A stretch of DNA of 64,000 nucleotides from Balanoglossus misakiensis (lineage: Eukaryota; Hemichordata). Of the stretch, positions 13,994-27,560 are shown in pieces. The stretch is taken from positions 13,516,001 through 13,580,000 of the forward strand of contig CM082584.2 of the NCBI GenBank assembly GCA_040954595.2, read 5' to 3'. The stretch's first letter is position 1. The number at the start of each line of letters is the position of its first letter. Under the pieces are notes generated by a model that saw only the letters and a list, made by a program, of their open reading frames with translations, did no database searches and was not told the DNA's origin. The translations under genes and the position numbers were made by a program.

Positions 13994-16020
13994 TTGACGA
14001 TTTTCCTGAGCTATAACCCATGGTTTTTTCAAAAAATGACCAAATTTTCAAAATTCGCAAAGTCGAAAAATCCTCGATTTTTGAACATTTTCCTGAGCTA
14101 TAACCCATGTTTTTTTCAAAAAATGACCAAATTTTCAAAATTCGCAAAGTCGAAAAATCCTCGATTTTTGAACATTTTCCTGAGCTATAACCCATGGTTT
14201 TTTCAAAAAATGACCAAATTTTCAAAATTCGCAAAGTCGAAAAATCCTCGATTTTTGAACATTTTCCTGAGCTATAACCCATGGTTTTTTCAAAAAATGA
14301 CCAAATTTTCAAAATTCGCAAAGTCGAAAAATCCTCGATTTTTGAACATTTTCCTGAGCTATAACCCATGGTTTTTTCAAAAAATGACCAAATTTTCAAA
14401 ATTCGCAAAGTCGAAAAATCCTCGATTTTTGAACATTTTCCTGAGCTATAACCCATGGTTTTTTCAAAAAATGACCAAATTTTCAAAATTCGCAAAGTCG
14501 AAAAATCTTCGATTTTTGACGATTTTCCTGAGCTATAACCCATGGTTTTTTCAAAAAATGACCAAATTTTCAAAATTCGCAAAGTCGAAAAATCCTCGAT
14601 TTTTGAACATTTTCCTGTGCTATAACCCATGGTTTTTTCAAAAAATGACCAAATTTTCAAAATTCGCAAAGTCGAAAAATCTTTGATTTTTGACGATTTT
14701 CCTGAGCTATAACCCATGGTTTTTTCAAAAAATGACCAAATTTTCAAAATTCGCAAAGTCGAAAAATCCTCGATTTTTGAACATTTTCCTGAGCTATAAC
14801 CCATGTTTTTTTCAAAAAATGACCAAATTCTCAAAATTCGCTAAGTCGAAAAATCCTCGATTTTTGAACATTTTCCTGAGCTCTATAACCCATGGTTTTT
14901 TCAAAAAATGACCAAATTTTCAAAATTCGCAAAGTCGACAAATCTTCGATTTTTGACGATTTTCCTGAGCTATAACCCATGGTTTTTTCAAAAAATGACC
15001 AAATTTTGAAAATTCGCAAAGTCGAAAAATCTTCGAATTTTGACGATTTTCCTGAGCTATAACCCATGGTTTTTTCAAAAAATGACCAAATTTTCAAAAT
15101 TCGCAAAGTCGAAAAATCCTCGATTTTTGAACATTTTCCTGAGCTATAACCCATGGTTTTTTCAAAAAATGACCAAATTTTCAAAATTCGCAAAGTCGAA
15201 AAATCCTCGATTTTTGAACATTTTCCTGAGCTATAACCCATGGTTTTTTCAAAAAATGACCAAATTTTCAAAATTCGCAAAGTCGAAAAATCCTCGATTT
15301 TTGAACATTTTCCTGAGCTATAACCCATGGTTTTTTCAAAAAATGACCAAATTTTCAAAATTCGCAAAGTCGAAAAATCCTCGATTTTTGAACATTTTCC
15401 TGAGCTATAACCCATGGTTTTTTCAAAAAATGACCAAATTTTCAAAATTCGCAAAGTCGAAAAATCTTCGATTTTAAACGATTTTCCTGAGCTATAACCC
15501 ATGGTTTTTTCAAAAAATGACCAAATTTTCAAAATTCGCAAAGTCGAAAAATCCTCGATTTTTGAACATTTTCCTGTGCTATAACCCATGGTTTTTTCAA
15601 AAAATGACCAAATTTTCAAAATTCGCAAAGTCGAAAAATCTTCGATTTTTGACGATTTTCCTGAGCTATAACCCATGGTTTTTTCAAAAAATGACCAAAT
15701 TTTCAAAATTCGCAAAGTCGAAAAATCCTCGATTTTTGAACATTTTCCTGAGCTATAACCCATGTTTTTTTCAAAAAATGACCAAATTCTCAAAATTCGC
15801 TAAGTCGAAAAATCCTCGATTTTTGAACATTTTCCTGAGCTCTATAACCCATGGTTTTTTCAAAAAATGACCAAATTTTCAAAATTCGCAAAGTCGACAA
15901 ATCTTCGATTTTTGACGATTTTCCTGAGCTATAACCCATGGTTTTTTCAAAAAATGACCAAATTTTGAAAATTCGCAAAGTCGAAAAATCTTCGAATTTT
16001 GACGATTTTCCTGAGCTATA
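13994..16020. repeat. 959-bp (11-monomer) higher-order repeat, forward arm
   Basis: Neighbouring blocks share rare variants 959 bp apart: CTGTGCTATAACC at about 14,615 and 15,574, ACCAAATTCTCAAAATTCGC at about 14,821 and 15,780, and the 2-bp insertion GAGCTCTATAACC at about 14,878 and 15,837. The first block carries one extra monomer at its start (offset 1,046). The 2-bp insertion accounts for 959 rather than 957 (11 x 87). Confidence 0.8.
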
Positions 16021-16869
16021 ACCCATGGTTTTTTCAAAAAATGACCAAATTTTCAAAATTGGCAAAGTCGAAAAATCCTCGATTTTTGAACATTTTCCTG
16101 AGCTATAACCCATGGTTTTTTCAAAAAATGACCAAATTTTCAAAATTCGCAAAGTCGAAAAATCCTCGATTTTTGAACATTTTCCTGAGCTATAACCCAT
16201 GGTTTTTTTCAAAAAATGACCAAATTTTCAAAATTCGCAAAGTCGAAAAATCCTCGATTTTTGAACATTTTCCTGAGCTATAACCCATGGTTTTTTCAAA
16301 AAATGACCAAATTTTGAAAATTCGCAAAGTCGAAAAATCCTCGATTTTTGAACATTTTCCTGAGCTATAACCCATGGTTTTTTCAAAAAATGACCAAATT
16401 TTCAAAATTCGCAAAGTCGAAAAATCTTCGAATTTTGACGATTTTCCTGAGCTATAACCCATGGTTTTTTCAAAAAATGACCAAATTTTCAAAATTCGCA
16501 AAGTCGAAAAATCCTCGATTTTTGAACATTTTCCTGTGCTATAACCCATGGTTTTTTCAAAAAATGACCAAATTTTCAAAATTCGCAAAGTCGAAAAATC
16601 TTCGATTTTTGACGATTTTCCTGAGCTATAACCCATGGTTTTTTCAAAAAATGACCAAATTTTCAAAATTCACAAAGTCGAAAAATCCTCGATTTTTGAA
16701 CATTTTCCTGAGCTATAACCCATGGTTTTTTCAAAAAATGACCAAATTTTCAAAATTCGCTAAGTCGACAAATCTTCGATTTTTGACGATTTTCCTGAGC
16801 TATAACCCATGGTTTTTTCAAAAAATGACCAAATTTTGAAAATTCGCAAAGTCGAAAAATCTTCGAATT

Positions 16870-18376
16870 TTGACGATTTTCCTGAGCTATAACCCATGGT
16901 TTTTTCAAAAAATGACCAAATTTTCAAAATTCGCAAAGTCGAAAAATCTTCGATTTTTGACGATTTTCCTGAGCTATAACCCATGGTTTTTTTCAAAAAA
17001 TGACCAAATTTTCAAAATTCCCAAAGTCGAAAAATCCTCGATTTTTGAACATTTTCCTGAACTATAACCCATGGTTTTTTCAAAAAATGACCAAATTTTC
17101 AAAATTCGCAAAGTCGACAAATCTTCGATTTTTGACGATTTTCCTGAGCTATAACCCATGGTTTTTTCAAAAAATGACCAAATTTTCAAAATTCGCAAAG
17201 TCGAAAAATCCTCGATTTTTGAACATTTTCCTGAGCTAATAACCCATGGTTTTTTCGAAAAATGACCAAATTTTGAAAATTCGCAAAGTCGAAAAACCCT
17301 CGATTTTTGAACATTTTCCTGAGCTATAACCCATGGTTTTTTCAAAAAATGACCAAATTTTCAAAATTCGCAAAGTCGACAAATCTTCGATTTTTGACGA
17401 TTTTCCTGAGCTATAACCCATGGTTTTTTCAAAAAATGACCAAATTTTGAAAATTCGCAAAGTCGAAAAATCTTCGAATTTTGACGATTTTCCTGAGCTA
17501 TAACCCATGGTTTTTTCAAAAAATGACCAAATTTTCAAAATTCGCAAAGTCGAAAAATCTTCGATTTTTGACGATTTTCCTGAGCTATAACCCATGGTTT
17601 TTTTCAAAAAATGACCAAATTTTCAAAATTCCCAAAGTCGAAAAATCCTCGATTTTTGAACATTTTCCTGAACTATAACCCATGGTTTTTTCAAAAAATG
17701 ACCAAATTTTCAAAATTCGCAAAGTCGACAAATCTTCGATTTTTGACGATTTTCCTGAGCTATAACCCATGGTTTTTTCAAAAAATGACCAAATTTTCAA
17801 AATTCGCAAAGTCGAAAAATCCTCGATTTTTGAACATTTTCCTGAGCTAATAACCCATGGTTTTTTCGAAAAATGACCAAATTTTGAAAATTCGCAAAGT
17901 CGAAAAACCCTCGATTTTTGAACATTTTCCTGAGCTATAACCCATGGTTTTTTCAAAAAATGACCAAATTTTCAAAATTCGCAAAGTCGACAAATCTTCG
18001 ATTTTTGACGATTTTCCTGAGCTATAACCCATGGTTTTTTCAAAAAATGACCAAATTTTCAAAATTCGCAAAGTCGACAAATCTTCGATTTTTGACGATT
18101 TTCCTGAGCTATAACCCATGGTTTTTTCAAAAAATGACCAAATTTTGAAAATTCGCAAAGTCGAAAAATCTTCGAATTTTGACGATTTTCCTGAGCTATA
18201 ACCCATGGTTTTTTCAAAAAATGACCAAATTTTCAAAATTCGCAAAGTCGAAAAATCTTCGATTTTTGACGATTTTCCTGAGCTATAACCCATGGTTTTT
18301 TTCAAAAAATGACCAAATTTTCAAAATTCCCAAAGTCGAAAAATCCTCGATTTTTGAACATTTTCCTGAACTATAA
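16870..18376. repeat. 611/698-bp (7- and 8-monomer) higher-order repeats
   Basis: Blocks starting near 16,870, 17,481 and 18,179 share rare markers: AAAATTCCCAAAGTCG, CTGAACTATAACC, TTTTTTCGAAAAATGACC and GAAAAACCCTCG. The first step is 611 bp and the second 698 bp, the latter with one more GACAAATC-class monomer. The first two blocks also carry a 1-bp insertion, GAGCTAATAACC, at about 17,234 and 17,845 that is absent from the third. Confidence 0.75.
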
Positions 18377-21300
18377 CCCATGGTTTTTTCAAAAAATGAC
18401 CAAATTTTCAAAATTCGCAAAGTCGACAAATCTTCGATTTTTGACGATTTTCCTGAGCTATAACCCATGGTTTTTTCAAAAAATGACCAAATTTTCAAAA
18501 TTCGCAAAGTCGAAAAATCCTCGATTTTTGAACATTTTCCTGAGCTATAACCCATGGTTTTTTCGAAAAATGACCAAATTTTGAAAATTCGCAAAGTCGA
18601 AAAACCCTCGATTTTTGAACATTTTCCTGAGCTATAACCCATGGTTTTTTCAAAAAATGACCAAATTTTCAAAATTCGCAAAGTCGACAAATCTTCGATT
18701 TTTGACGATTTTCCTGAGCTATAACCCATGGTTTTTTCAAAAAATGACCAAATTTTCAAAATTCGCAAAGTCGACAAATCTTCGATTTTTGACGATTTTC
18801 CTGAGCTATAACCCATGGTTTTTTCAAAAAATGACCAAATTTTCAAAATTCGAAAAGTCGAAAAATCTTCGAATTTTGACGATTTTCCTGAGCTATAACC
18901 CATGGTTTTTTCAAAAAATGACCAAATTTTCAAAATTCGCAAAGTCGAAAAATCCTCGATTTTTGAACATTTTCCTGAGCTATAACCCATGGTTTTTTCA
19001 AAAAATGACCAAATTTTCAAAATTCGCAAAGTCGAAAAATCCTCGATTTTTGAACATTTTCCTGAGCTATAACCCATGGTTTTTTCAAAAAATGACCAAA
19101 TTTTCAAAATTCGCAAAGTCGAAAAATCCTCGATTTTTGAACATTTTCCTGAGCTATAACCCATGGTTTTTTCAAAAAATGACCAAATTTTGAAAATTCG
19201 CAAAGTCGAAAAATCCTCGATTTTTGAACATTTTCCTGAGCTATAACCCATGGTTTTTTCAAAAAATGACCAAATTTTGAAAATTCGCAAAGTCGAAAAA
19301 TCTTCGAATTTTGACGATTTTCCTGAGCTATAACCCATGGTTTTTTCAGAAAATGACCAAATTTTCAAAATTCGCAAAGTCGAAAAATCCTCGATTTTTG
19401 AACATTTTCCTGTGCTATAACCCATGGTTTTTTCAAAAAATGACCAAATTTTCAAAATTCGCAAAGTCGAAAAATCTTCGATTTTTGACGATTTTCCTGA
19501 GCTATAACCCATGGTTTTTTCAAAAAATGACCAAATTTTCAAAATTCGCTAAGTCGAAAAATCCTCGATTTTTGAACATTTTCCTGAGCTATAACCCATG
19601 GTTTTTTCAAAAAATGACCAAATTTTCAAAATTCGCTAAGTCGAAAAATCCTCGATTTTTGAACATTTTCCTGAGCTCTATAACCCATGCTTTTTCAAAA
19701 AATGACCAAATTTTCAAAATTCGCAAAGTCGACAAATCTTCGAATTTTGACGATTTTCCTGAGCTATAACCCATGGTTTTTTCAAAAAATGACCAAATTT
19801 TGAAAATTCGCAAAGTCGAAAAACCCTCGATTTTTGAACATTTTCCTGAGCTATAACCCATGGTTTTTTCAAAAAATGACCAAATTTTCAAAATTCGCAA
19901 AGTCGACAAATCTTCGATTTTTGACGATTTTCCTGAGCTATAACCCATGGTTTTTTCAAAAAATGACCAAATTTTCAAAATTCGCAAAGTCGACAAATCT
20001 TCGATTTTTGACGATTTTCCTGAGCTATAACCCATGGTTTTTTCAAAAAATGACCAAATTTTGAAAATTCGCAAAGTCGAAAAATCTTCGAATTTTGACG
20101 ATTTTCCTGAGCTATAACCCATGGTTTTTTCAAAAAATGACCAAATTTTCAAAATTCGCAAAGTCGAAAAATCTTCGATTTTTGACGATTTTCCTGAGCT
20201 ATAACCCATGGTTTTTTTCAAAAAATGACCAAATTTTCAAAATTCCCAAAGTCGAAAAATCCTCGATTTTTGAACATTTTCCTGAACTATAACCCATGGT
20301 TTTTTCAAAAAATGACCAAATTTTCAAAATTCGCAAAGTCGACAAATCTTCGATTTTTGACGATTTTCCTGAGCTATAACCCATGGTTTTTTCAAAAAAT
20401 GACCAAATTTTCAAAATTCGCAAAGTCGAAAAATCCTCGATTTTTGAACATTTTCCTGAGCTATAACCCATGGTTTTTTCGAAAAATGACCAAATTTTGA
20501 AAATTCGCAAAGTCGAAAAACCCTCGATTTTTGAACATTTTCCTGAGCTATAACCCATGGTTTTTTCAAAAAATGACCAAATTTTCAAAATTCGCAAAGT
20601 CGACAAATCTTCGATTTTTGACGATTTTCCTGAGCTATAACCCATGGTTTTTTCAAAAAATGACCAAATTTTCAAAATTCGCAAAGTCGACAAATCTTCG
20701 ATTTTTGACGATTTTCCTGAGCTATAACCCATGGTTTTTTCAAAAAATGACCAAATTTTCAAAATTCGAAAAGTCGAAAAATCTTCGAATTTTGACGATT
20801 TTCCTGAGCTATAACCCATGGTTTTTTCAAAAAATGACCAAATTTTCAAAATTCGCAAAGTCGAAAAATCCTCGATTTTTGAACATTTTCCTGAGCTATA
20901 ACCCATGGTTTTTTCAAAAAATGACCAAATTTTCAAAATTCGCAAAGTCGAAAAATCCTCGATTTTTGAACATTTTCCTGAGCTATAACCCATGGTTTTT
21001 TCAAAAAATGACCAAATTTTCAAAATTCGCAAAGTCGAAAAATCCTCGATTTTTGAACATTTTCCTGAGCTATAACCCATGGTTTTTTCAAAAAATGACC
21101 AAATTTTGAAAATTCGCAAAGTCGAAAAATCCTCGATTTTTGAACATTTTCCTGAGCTATAACCCATGGTTTTTTCAAAAAATGACCAAATTTTGAAAAT
21201 TCGCAAAGTCGAAAAATCTTCGAATTTTGACGATTTTCCTGAGCTATAACCCATGGTTTTTTCAGAAAATGACCAAATTTTCAAAATTCGCAAAGTCGAA

Positions 21301-21666
21301 AAATCCTCGATTTTTGAACATTTTCCTGTGCTATAACCCATGGTTTTTTCAAAAAATGACCAAATTTTCAAAATTCGCAAAGTCGAAAAATCTTCGATTT
21401 TTGACGATTTTCCTGAGCTATAACCCATGGTTTTTTCAAAAAATGACCAAATTTTCAAAATTCGCTAAGTCGAAAAATCCTCGATTTTTGAACATTTTCC
21501 TGAGCTATAACCCATGGTTTTTTCAAAAAATGACCAAATTTTCAAAATTCGCTAAGTCGAAAAATCCTCGATTTTTGAACATTTTCCTGAGCTCTATAAC
21601 CCATGCTTTTTCAAAAAATGACCAAATTTTCAAAATTCGCAAAGTCGACAAATCTTCGAATTTTGA
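17834..21666. repeat. 1,916-bp (22-monomer) higher-order repeat, two copies
   Basis: Every rare variant from about 17,918 to 19,750 recurs 1,916 bp later, including CTGAACTATAACC (18,366 and 20,282), CCATGCTTTTTC with the GAGCTCTATAACC insertion (about 19,676 and 21,592) and TTCGAAAAGTCG (18,849 and 20,765). A 419-codon open frame on the minus strand is identical in translation in the two copies, so the duplication is recent. It ends close to the inversion junction. Confidence 0.85.
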
Positions 21667-22095
21667 CGATTTTCCTGAGCTATAACCCATGGTTTTTTCA
21701 AAAAATGACCAAATTTTCAAAATTCGCAAAGTCGAAAAATCCTCGATTTTTGAACATTTTCCTGAGCTATAACCCATGGTGTTTTCAAAAAATGACCAAA
21801 TTTTCAAAATTCGCAAAGTCGAAAAATCCTCGATTTTTGAACATTTTCCTGAGCTATAACCCATGGTTTTTTCAAAAAATGACCAAATTTTCAAAATTCG
21901 CTAAGTCGAAAAATCCTCGATTTTTGAACATTTTCCTGAGCTGTAACCCATGGTTTTTTCAAAAAATGACCAAATTTTCAAAATTCGCAAAGTCGAAAAA
22001 TCCTCGATTTTTGAACATTTTCCTGAGCTATAACCCATGGTTTTTTTCAAAAAATGACCAAATTTTCAAAATTCGCAAAGTCGAAAAATCCTCGA

Positions 22096-22117
22096 ATATT
22101 CATGAAAAACCAAACGT
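22096..22117. other. Head-to-head inversion junction of the satellite
   Basis: The forward monomer breaks off inside its CCTCGA element. About 22 bp unrelated to the monomer follow (beginning ATATTCATG and ending near CAAACG), and the array then resumes as its reverse complement with TTTTCGACTTTGCG. The flanking monomer parts are perfect complements (TTCGCAAAGTCGAAAA before, TTTTCGACTTTGCGAA after), so this is the centre of an inverted repeat with arms over 17 kb. Whether it is a true chromosomal inversion or an assembly join cannot be decided from sequence. Confidence 0.9.
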
Positions 22118-22240
22118 TTTCGACTTTGCGAATTTTGAAAATTTGGTCATTTTTTGAAAAAACCATGGGTTATAGCTCAGGAAAATGTTCAAAAATCGAA
22201 GATTTTTCGACTTTGCGAATTTTGAAAATTTGGTCATTTT

Positions 22241-24158
22241 TTGAAAAAACCATGGGTTATAGCACAGGAAAATCGTCAGAAAATGAGAATTTTTCGACTT
22301 TGCGAATTTTCAAAATTTCGTCATTTTTTGAAAAAACCATGGGTTATAGCTCAGGAAAATCGTCAAAAATCGAAGATTTGTCGACTTTGCGAATTTCGAA
22401 AATTTGGTCATTTTTTGAAAAAACCATGGGTTATAGCTCAGGAAAATGTTCAAAAATCGAGGATTTTTCGACTTTGGGAATTTTGAAAATTTGATCATTT
22501 TTTGAAAAAAAACATGGGTTATAGCTCAGGAAAATCGTCAAAAATCGAAGATTTGTCAACTTTGCGAATTTTGAAAATTTGGTCATTTTTTGAAAAAACC
22601 ATGGGTTATAGCTCAGGAAAATCCTCAAAAATCGAAGATTTTTCGACTTTGCGAATTTTGAAAATTTGGTCATTTTTTGAAAAACCATGGGTTATAGCTC
22701 AGGAAAATCGTCAAAAATCGAAGATTTTTCGACTTTGCGAATTTTGAAAATTTGGTCATTTTTTGAAAAAACCATGGGTTATAGCTCAGGAAAATCGTCA
22801 AAAATCGAAGATTTTTCGACTTTGCGAATTTTGAAAATTTGGTCATTTTTTGAAAAAACCATGGGTTATAGCTCAGGAAAATGTTCAAAAATCGAGGATT
22901 TTTCGACTTTGGGAATTTTGAAAATTTGGTCATTTTTTGAAAAAAACCATGGGTTATAGCTCAGGAAAATCGTCAAAAATCGAAGATTTTTCGACTTTGC
23001 GAATTTTGAAAATTTGGTCATTTTTTGAAAAAACCATGGGTTATAGCTCAAGAAAATCGTCAAAAATCGAAGATTTGTCGACTTCGCGAATTTCGAAAAT
23101 TTGGTCATTTTTTGAAAAAACCATGCGTTATAGCTCAGGAAAATGTTCAAAAATCGAGGATTTTTCGACTTTGGGAATTTTGAAAATTTGGTCATTTTTT
23201 GAAAAAAACCATGGGTTATAGCTCAGGAAAATCGTCAAAAATCGAAGATTTGTCGACTTTGCGAATTTTCAAAATTTCGTCATTTTTTGAAAAAACCATG
23301 GGTTATAGCTCAGGAAAATCGTCAAAAATCGAAGATTTGTCGACTTTGCGAATTTCGAAAATTTGGTCATTTTTTGAAAAAACCATGGGTTATAGCTCAG
23401 GAAAATGTTCAAAAATCGAGGATTTTTCGACTTTGGGAATTTTGAAAATTTGATCATTTTTTGAAAAAAAACATGGGTTATAGCTCAGGAAAATCGTCAA
23501 AAATCGAAGATTTGTCAACTTTGCGAATTTTGAAAATTTGGTCATTTTTTGAAAAAACCATGGGTTATAGCTCAGGAAAATCCTCAAAAATCGAAGATTT
23601 TTCGACTTTGCGAATTTTGAAAATTTGGTCATTTTTTGAAAAACCATGGGTTATAGCTCAGGAAAATCGTCAAAAATCGAAGATTTTTCGACTTTGCGAA
23701 TTTTGAAAATTTGGTCATTTTTTGAAAAAACCATGGGTTATAGCTCAGGAAAATCGTCAAAAATCGAAGATTTTTCGACTTTGCGAATTTTGAAAATTTG
23801 GTCATTTTTTGAAAAAACCATGGGTTATAGCTCAGGAAAATGTTCAAAAATCGAGGATTTTTCGACTTTGGGAATTTTGAAAATTTGGTCATTTTTTGAA
23901 AAAAACCATGGGTTATAGCTCAGGAAAATCGTCAAAAATCGAAGATTTTTCGACTTTGCGAATTTTGAAAATTTGGTCATTTTTTGAAAAAACCATGGGT
24001 TATAGCTCAAGAAAATCGTCAAAAATCGAAGATTTGTCGACTTCGCGAATTTCGAAAATTTGGTCATTTTTTGAAAAAACCATGCGTTATAGCTCAGGAA
24101 AATGTTCAAAAATCGAGGATTTTTCGACTTTGGGAATTTTGAAAATTTGGTCATTTTT
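22241..24158. repeat. 959-bp higher-order repeat, reverse arm
   Basis: Two adjacent blocks share rare variants at a 959-bp offset: AAATTTGATCATTTTTTG (22,488 and 23,447), GATTTGTCAACTTTGCG (22,552 and 23,511), GAAAATCCTCAAAAATCG (22,618 and 23,577) and CCATGCGTTATAGC (23,123 and 24,082). It lies immediately beside the inversion junction. Confidence 0.8.
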
Positions 24159-25749
24159 TGAAAAAAACCATGGGTTATAGCTCAGGAAAATCGTCAAAAA
24201 TCGAAGATTTGTCGACTTTGCGAATTTTGAAAATTTGGTCATTTTTTGAAAAAACCATGGGTTATAGCTCAGGAAAATCGTCAAAAATCGAAGATTTGTC
24301 GACTTTGCGAATTTCGAAAATTTGGTCATTTTTTGAAAAAACCATGGGTTATAGCTCAGGAAAATCGTCAAAAATCGAAGATTTTTCGACTTTGCCAATT
24401 TTGAAAATTTGGTCATTTTTTGAAAAAACCATGGGTTATAGCTCAGGAAAATCGTCAAAAATCGAAGATTTGTCGACTTTGCGAATTTTGAAAATTTGGT
24501 CATTTTTTTAAAAAACCATGGGTTATAGCTCAGGAAAATCGTCAGAAAATGAGAATTTTTCGACTTTGCGAATTTTGAAAATTTGGTCATTTTTTGAAAA
24601 AACCATGGGTTATAGCTCAGGAAAATCGTCAAAAATCGAAGATTTCTCTACTTTGCGAATTTTGAAAATTTGGTCATTTTTTGAAAAAACCATGGGTTAT
24701 AGCTCAGGAAAATCGTCAAAAATCGAAGATTTGTCGACATTGCGAATTTTGAAAATTTGGTCATTTTTTGAAAAAACCATGGGTTATATATAGCTCAGGA
24801 AAATCGTCAAAAATCGAAGATTTTTCGACTTTGCGAATTATGAAAATTTGGTCATTTTTTGAAAAAACCATGGGTTATAGCTCAGGAAAATCGTCAAAAA
24901 TCGAAGATTTTTCGACTTTGCGAATTTCGAAAATTTGGTCATTTTTTGAAAAAACCATGGGTTATAGCTCAGGAAAATCGTCAGAAAATGAGAATTTTTC
25001 GACTTTGCGAATTTTCAAAATTTGGTCATTTTTTGAAAAAACCATGGGTTATAGCTCAGGAAAATCGTCAAAAATGGAAGATTTTTCGACTTTGCGAATT
25101 TTGAAAATTTGGTCATTTTTTGAAAAAACCATGGGTTATAGCTCAGGAAAATGTTCAAAAATCGAGGATTTTTCGACTTTGGGAATGTTGAAAATTTGGT
25201 CATTTTTTGAAAAAAACCATGGGTTATAGCTCAGGAAAATCGTCAAAAATCGAAGATTTGTCGACTTTGCGAATTTTGAAAATTTGGTCATTTTTTGAAA
25301 AAACCATGGGTTATAGCTCAGGAAAATGTTCAAAAATCGAGGATTTTTCGACTTTGGGAATTTTGAAAATTTGGTCATTTTTTGAAAAAAACCATGGGTT
25401 ATAGCTCAGGAAAATCGTCAAAAATCGAAGATTTTTCGACTTTGCGAATTTTGAAAATTTGGTCATTTTTTGAAAAAACCATGGGTTATAGCTCAGGAAA
25501 ATCGTCAAAAATCGAAGATTTTTCGACTTTGCGAAGTTTGAAAATTTGGTCATTTTTTGAAAAAAACATGGGTTATAGCTCAGGAAAATCGTCAAAAATC
25601 GAAGATTTTTCGACTTTGCGAATTTTGAAAATTTGGTCATTTTTTGAAAAAACCATGGGTTATAGCTCAGGAAAATGTTCAAAAATCGAGGATTTTTCGA
25701 CTTTGGGAATTTTGAAAATTTGGTCAATTTTTGAAAAAAAACCATGGGT

Positions 25750-27560
25750 TATAGCTCAGGAAAATCGTCAAAAATCGAAGATTTTTCGACTTTGCGAATT
25801 TTGAAAATTTGGTCATTTTTTGAAAAAACCATGGGTTATAGCTCAGGAAAATCGTAAAAAATCGAAGATTTGTCGACTTTTCGAATTTCGAAAATTTGGT
25901 CATTTTTTGAAAAAACCATGGGTTATAGCTCAGGAAAATGTTCAAAAATCGAGGATTTTTCGACTTTGCGAATTTTCAAAATTTGGTCATTTTTTGAAAA
26001 AACCATAGGTTATAGCTCAGGAAAATCGTCAAAAATCGAAGATTTTTCGACTTTGCGAATTTTCAAAATTTGGTCATTTTTTGAAAAAACCATAGGTTAT
26101 AGCTCAGGAAAATCGTCAAAAATCGAAGATTTTTCGACTTTGCGAATTTTGAAAATTTGGTCATTTTTTGAAAAAACCATGGGTTATAGCTCAGGAAAAT
26201 CGTCAAAAATCGAAGATTTGTCGACTTTGCGAATTTCGAAAATTTGGTCATTTTTTGAAAAAACCATGGGTTATAGCTCAGGAAAATCGTCAGAAAATGA
26301 GAATTTTTCGACTTTGCGAATTTTCAAAATTTCGTCATTTTTTGAAAAAACCATGGGTTATAGCTCAGGAAAATCGTCAAAAATCGAAGATTTGTCGACT
26401 TTGCGAATTTTGAAAATTTGGTCATTTTTTGAAAAAACCATGGGTTATAGCTCAGGAAAATCGTCAAAAATCGAAGATTTGTCGACTTTGCGAATTTTGA
26501 AAATTTGGTCATTTTTTGAAAAAACCATGGGTTATAGCTCAGGAAAATCGTCAAAAATCGAAGATTTGTCGACTTTGCGAATTTCGAAAATTTGGTCATT
26601 TTTTGAAAAAACCATGGGTTATAGCTCAGGAAAATCGTCAAAAATCGAAGATTTTTCGACTTTGCGAATTTTGAAAATTTGGTCATTTTTTGAAAAAACC
26701 ATGGGTTATAGCTCAGGAAAATCGTAAAAAATCGAAGATTTGTCGACTTTGCGAATTTCGAAAATTTGGTCATTTTTTGAAAAAACCATGGGTTATAGCT
26801 CAGGAAAATGTTCAAAAATCGAGGATTTTTCGACTTTGCGAATTTTCAAAATTTGGTCATTTTTTGAAAAAACCATAGGTTATAGCTCAGGAAAATCGTC
26901 AAAAATCGAAGATTTTTCGACTTTGCGAATTTTCAAAATTTGGTCATTTTTTGAAAAAACCATAGGTTATAGCTCAGGAAAATCGTCAAAAATCGAAGAT
27001 TTTTCGACTTTGCGAATTTTGAAAATTTGGTCATTTTTTGAAAAAACCATGGGTTATAGCTCAGGAAAATCGTCAAAAATCGAAGATTTGTCGACTTTGC
27101 GAATTTCGAAAATTTGGTCATTTTTTGAAAAAACCATGGGTTATAGCTCAGGAAAATCGTCAGAAAATGAGAATTTTTCGACTTTGCGAATTTTCAAAAT
27201 TTCGTCATTTTTTGAAAAAACCATGGGTTATAGCTCAGGAAAATCGTCAAAAATCGAAGATTTTTCGACTTTGCGAATTTTGAAAATTTGGTCATTTTTT
27301 GAAAAAACCATGGGTTATAGCTCAGGAAAATCGTCAAAAATCGAAGATTTTTCGACTTTGCCAATTTTGAAAATTTTGTCATTTTTTGAAAAAACCATGG
27401 GTTATAGCTCAGGAAAATCGTCAAAAATCGAAGATTTGTCGACTTTGCGAATTTTGAAAATTTGGTCATTTTTTGAAAAAACCATGGGTTATAGCTCAGG
27501 AAAATCGTCAAAAATCGAAGATTTTTCGACTTTGCGAATTTTGAAAATTTGGTCATTTTT
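25750..27560. repeat. 870-bp (10-monomer) higher-order repeat
   Basis: Rare variants recur 870 bp apart: GAAAATCGTAAAAAATCG (25,852 and 26,722), and CCATAGGTTATAGC twice in each block (26,004 and 26,091; 26,874 and 26,961). The offset is exactly ten 87-bp monomers. Confidence 0.75.

Larger units (their letters stand above)
1..22095 (+). repeat. 87-bp satellite array, forward arm
   Basis: Tandem monomers of 87 bp (some 88 bp, with one extra T in the T-run after CCATGG) fill this stretch without interruption and begin before the window. A monomer can be followed from TCAAAATTCGCAAAGTCG through CGATTTTTGAACATTTTCC, GAGCTATAACCCATGG and CAAAAAATGACCAAATTT. Three main monomer classes differ in the middle: AATCCTCGATTTTTGAACAT (commonest here), a GACAAATCTTCGATTTTTGACGAT class, and a TCTTCGAATTTTGACGAT class. 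About 254 copies are expected from length. The sequence is AT-rich and each copy carries short perfect dyads. Open frames of up to about 420 codons on both strands follow from a period divisible by three and are not genes. Confidence 0.98.
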
